From contig CM034607.1 in assembly GCA_020091685.1 (NCBI GenBank), positions 17,785,221-17,849,220 on the forward strand: a stretch of 64,000 nt of DNA, given 5' to 3'. Positions 60,780 to 64,000 of the stretch are shown piece after piece. The notes beneath the pieces were generated by a model. It made no database searches, was not told the DNA's origin, and saw only the letters and a program-made list of their open reading frames with translations. The DNA is from Lutjanus erythropterus (Eukaryota > Chordata > Actinopteri > Lutjaniformes > Lutjanidae). Position 1 is the first letter of the stretch. Each line of letters starts with the position of its first letter. Position numbers and translations under genes: made by a program.

Positions 60780-61080
60780 GCTGAGTCGCAAGGCTATTTA
60801 TATTTGTTCCTAATGAGGTGAGATTTCTCTCCGCCATAGCAACGGTCTCTATGGATACCCTGCACTTGGATACCAGATCCCATCCTGTTTTAAATGTCTT
60901 ATTATGGGCTGCGCCTTCCCCCGTGTATCGTAGCCTAATTAATTCTGAATTATCGCCCTTCGTTGTGTGAACGGTGCAGAAATGCCCTCAAATTACCACT
61001 GAGATGATGGCATCAGCACAAGTTTACATCAAACACACAGATTAGAGTTCCACCAGTCAATCCGCAGCATCAAGTAGATC
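60780..61080. promoter_or_regulatory. candidate conserved non-coding element with X-box-like half-site
   Basis: CCATAGCAAC (60834-60843), then CTCTATGGATACC, and an ATTA cluster (GCCTAATTAATTCTGAATTA, near 60935) in non-repetitive sequence. No exon seen. Low-confidence call from composition. Confidence 0.25.
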
Positions 61081-61481
61081 AATAATAAAGCACTTAGGCA
61101 TGCAACCTGATGCACAGCTCAGTTTTTTAAATAGTCACCCTCTACAACAAGCAGGAGGGAGTAAAGACCACTACAGGTGTTCTCATTATTTGATCCGAAA
61201 TATAAACACACACACACACACGTATGCACACACAATAGAAAGAGAATCTGTCTTCTGAGCGGCACGAGAGGCTGATGGGTGTGCTATTGATCAGGTCTGT
61301 GCCAAGTGTGGAGCCAGTTGCGACACAAGACCCAGGCAGCCGAGCACAGATCATTAGAGATGCTCTCTGTGGCTGGGGTCACACAGGTGTTGAGACCCGC
61401 CATCTCATTTCCTGCCACAAAGTGAGACATCCAATCAATAAAAGCGGCAGCGCAGCTTCTGTAGAAAGCCACAGCGGTGAG

Positions 61482-61483
<2 letters not shown>

Positions 61484-61535
<52 letters not shown>
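61484..61535. repeat. (AC)n microsatellite
   Basis: About 25 AC units followed by an atacatatatatg tail. The flanking frames on both strands are artefacts. Confidence 0.97.
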
Positions 61536-61539
<4 letters not shown>

Positions 61540-61849
61540 TATATATGTGGATGGTTTGTGTGCCTTTGTATTTACAGTAAGACTTGGAAATGTTCCCTCC
61601 TTTCTCCTGATGACAGACGCTCTGAGACAGCTGCATGCACATGTACTCACACAGGTACACACACAAACACACACACCCTGACAGGTGTTGCATTGTTATG
61701 GCATGTCCAACTCTGGCAGCTTGTTTTCCTCAGACCTCTCACCCTGTGTGATGACTCAGAGACGGCTAGATGAAAGGAGAGGCAGGGACAGGGGGGAGGA
61801 GAGGAGAAATGGTGAACTACACTCTGACAAGTACAGGGTTCCAAAAGGG

Positions 61850-63075
61850 TCCTTTCTGACAGGCTGAGGTTCTACTCCGTACCATTTGCCTTTACTGCTC
61901 ATCAAGGACTCTTTATAAGACTAAGGGTTCCATTAAGAACTCTTTGTGGAAGAAAAAGTTCTTCAGAAATTATGGAAATCATTGAGGAACTCTTTTATCA
62001 AGAGTTTGTTAGGGCTTGGAATATAAAAGGGTTCTTGGTAGAACTCCCTGGATGGATTGTTGCACGCTTAGAAAGTGGAAAAGTTCTGGTTATAACCCTC
62101 AGATAGGCATTTTCCATCAAGGAGGAACCAGCGCTGTTTAAGTACCCTCAGCTAACTGTAGAACTTCTCATTGGATGTTCTATGTAAAACCTTTCATGCA
62201 TGGTTCTAGGTATAACTCCCCATAGAACCTCCCATGAGGACCCTTTTCCACCAAATAAGCTCTGGTTTTTGAACCTTTCCTGTTAAGAACTAATTTATTT
62301 TTAATGGAAATGCTCTGAACGATTCAAAATGAGTTGCTTGGACCAGAACATGGCCAGTTCCATGTTGGTGGAAAAAGTCAATCAGAGAGTTCTACCCAAA
62401 ACCATCTGTGAAAGGTGTCAGGATTCCCTAGGAGAAGTTCCATGGGGAACCCATCTAGTAATGGTTCCACCTACAACCCTTCCACCAATTTAGCTCTGGT
62501 TCTTGAACCAGTTCCAATCAACATTCTTGGATCACTGGTGCCATCTAGCAAACCAGCTTGCGTTTCCACCAGTTTGAGTGGAACCATTGCAGTCAAGGTT
62601 CATCATCAAGAGAGGATGTTGCAGAATGAACAACAACCTGCAGAATAAAACATGCCCGCTTTGGTTCCCAACGAGGCTAATTTTTGGTTCCAGCTGAAAA
62701 CCAACTTTTTCACATTCCATGCTAGTTTATTTTTGTTGGAAATGGCCGGAACGGTTCAAAATTAGGTGCTTGAACCAGAATGGGGACGGTTCCATGTTGG
62801 TTTAAAAGGCCTGTGTGAAAGGTTTCACACAAAACCCCCTATGAGAAGTTCTACAGAGAACCCTTCCATAGCGTAAGGGTCCAACCCAGAACCTTTCCAC
62901 CAAAGGAACCGGTTCCATTCAAGATTCTTGGAACATTGTGGTATCAAGCAAACTAGCTTGTGATTACACCAGTTCAAGTGGAACTACTGCAATCAAGAAT
63001 CATCATCAATGGTTCTACCAGAAACCAAAGAGGGTTATCCAGTCGGTACAAGCTGAAGAATGCTTTATGGTTCTA
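61850..63075. repeat. GGTTC/GAACC-rich degenerate repeat with ~430-bp tandem duplication
   Basis: The whole 1.2 kb is studded with ggttc, gaacc, ttccacc and ttctac. Bases 62285-62640 and 62722-63020 are direct repeats. Shared blocks in order: ggaaatg..gaacg.ttcaaaa; gttccatgttggt; ctctaccaa-like ttccacca; ttcttgga.ca; aagcaaac.agcttg.g; accagtt.gagtggaac; tcatcatca. The period is about 430 bp. Non-coding. Confidence 0.75.
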
Positions 63076-63079
63076 GTTA

Positions 63080-64000
63080 GCGCCTTTATTTGTAAGAGTG
63101 CAGTCTTCGAGGAGGGGGTGGAGGGCCTGAGATAGCTTGAGCGTAAGAAGGTTAAGTAAATCATATCATTAATGCTATGTTAAGAGATTGCTTTGACCTC
63201 TGCTTGGCTGTCTGCATATGCAAGTTTGTGTGTATGTGTCTGGCCTTTGTCCCACTACAGCAGGTGGCAGCAATGACGTCCGTCTTCTTCCCGCCAGCAC
63301 ACAAACACACACACACACACACACTTTCTCTGTGCTGCTCTGCCGTGTGCTCTCCAGTGTCAGTCCCACTAGATCCTATCGTGCTTGAAATTCACTCATC
63401 ATATCGGGTGGCCTCACTGTGCCGCTTGCTGACACAAGTACGTGCACGCATGCAAAGACACCCACACACACACGCATGCAGAAACACAGCGCAGTGGACT
63501 GACTTGATTATACAAGCAGAGCAGCTCAACCTGACAGAGGAACAAGCACCAAAAAGGAAACACGAAAAGAATATAAAAGGCTTATTTGCCCGTGTTGTAT
63601 AAGCATGTTTCATCTTCCCACTCTCGCCTACCCTCACCCACACAGGTTAGATCCAATAGCTAGTGCCAGGCCTCTCTATCTTGCAACACAAACATCTCCG
63701 TGTGAAGGAATATTGCAGTTGAGTTCTTTTTCATAATCTCTTCCCTCTACACCCACACATGCACATAGTGAGGGGGTGAGAGGGAGACGGGGGTAAAAAA
63801 GGAGAGCTGGTAAAAGAAAATGAAAAGAGAAGAGGTGAGGGGGGGCGGAGAGGAGGGAGAGAGAGAGAGGGAGAGAGAGAGAGAAGTGTTCATGAGAGCC
63901 AGGAGGTAGTTGTTATAGTAACTGAGTCTCTATACCTGTCAATCAGAGCTATTTCAGGCATCTTGCTTCTATGGAAAAAAAAAAAGCAAAAAAAACGTAC
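63080..64000. other. window end: microsatellites, no gene
   Basis: (CA)n at 63302-63322, (GA)n at about 63855-63892 and purine-rich sequence to the end. The open frame over 63177-63602 runs through CA repeats and shows no family motif or splice structure. Confidence 0.5.

Overview
This is vertebrate nuclear DNA, almost certainly from a ray-finned fish (probably a percomorph; that rank is my inference). It has split genes with GT-AG introns, sparse coding sequence, long CA/TG microsatellites, and many short interspersed repeats of types common in teleosts. Three protein-coding genes and one microRNA gene can be rebuilt exon by exon.

(1) 3.4-11.0 kb, + strand: dclk3, a doublecortin-domain plus CaMK-like serine/threonine kinase gene. 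Seven coding exons predict 857 aa. (2) 15.0-23.6 kb, + strand: zftraf1 (cyhr1), a RING/TRAF-type zinc-finger gene. Six coding exons predict 379 aa, with a CpG-rich promoter and a 5'UTR intron. (3) 29.3-45.9 kb, - strand: arpp21, an R3H plus SUZ RNA-binding protein gene. Eighteen coding exons predict 654 aa, and two likely non-coding 5' exons lie upstream. The intron after its third-last coding exon carries a mir-128 hairpin on the gene's strand. This is the known ARPP21/miR-128-2 host arrangement and independently confirms the gene identity. zftraf1 and arpp21 are tail to tail, about 5.7 kb apart between stop codons.

The rest is introns and intergenic DNA. From 46 to 64 kb I find no gene, only transposon relics, satellites and a few stretches that look like conserved non-coding elements. 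The repeats include a family of TTAA-ended fold-back elements (at least five copies), a second TTAA-ended hairpin family, smaller inverted-repeat elements, a tRNA-derived SINE, L1-like and L2/Rex-like LINE relics, a BED zinc-finger relic and a tandemly duplicated GGTTC-rich block.

No wholly new system is evident. The best leads are: the microRNA placed next to a UG repeat just inside an arpp21 intron; absence of the mammalian ARPP-21 PKA phosphosite in this fish protein; a dclk3 stop codon lying inside a repeat; an unexplained exon-like block in dclk3 intron 1; and the fold-back families. All calls come from reading the sequence and family knowledge; no alignment or database search was run.
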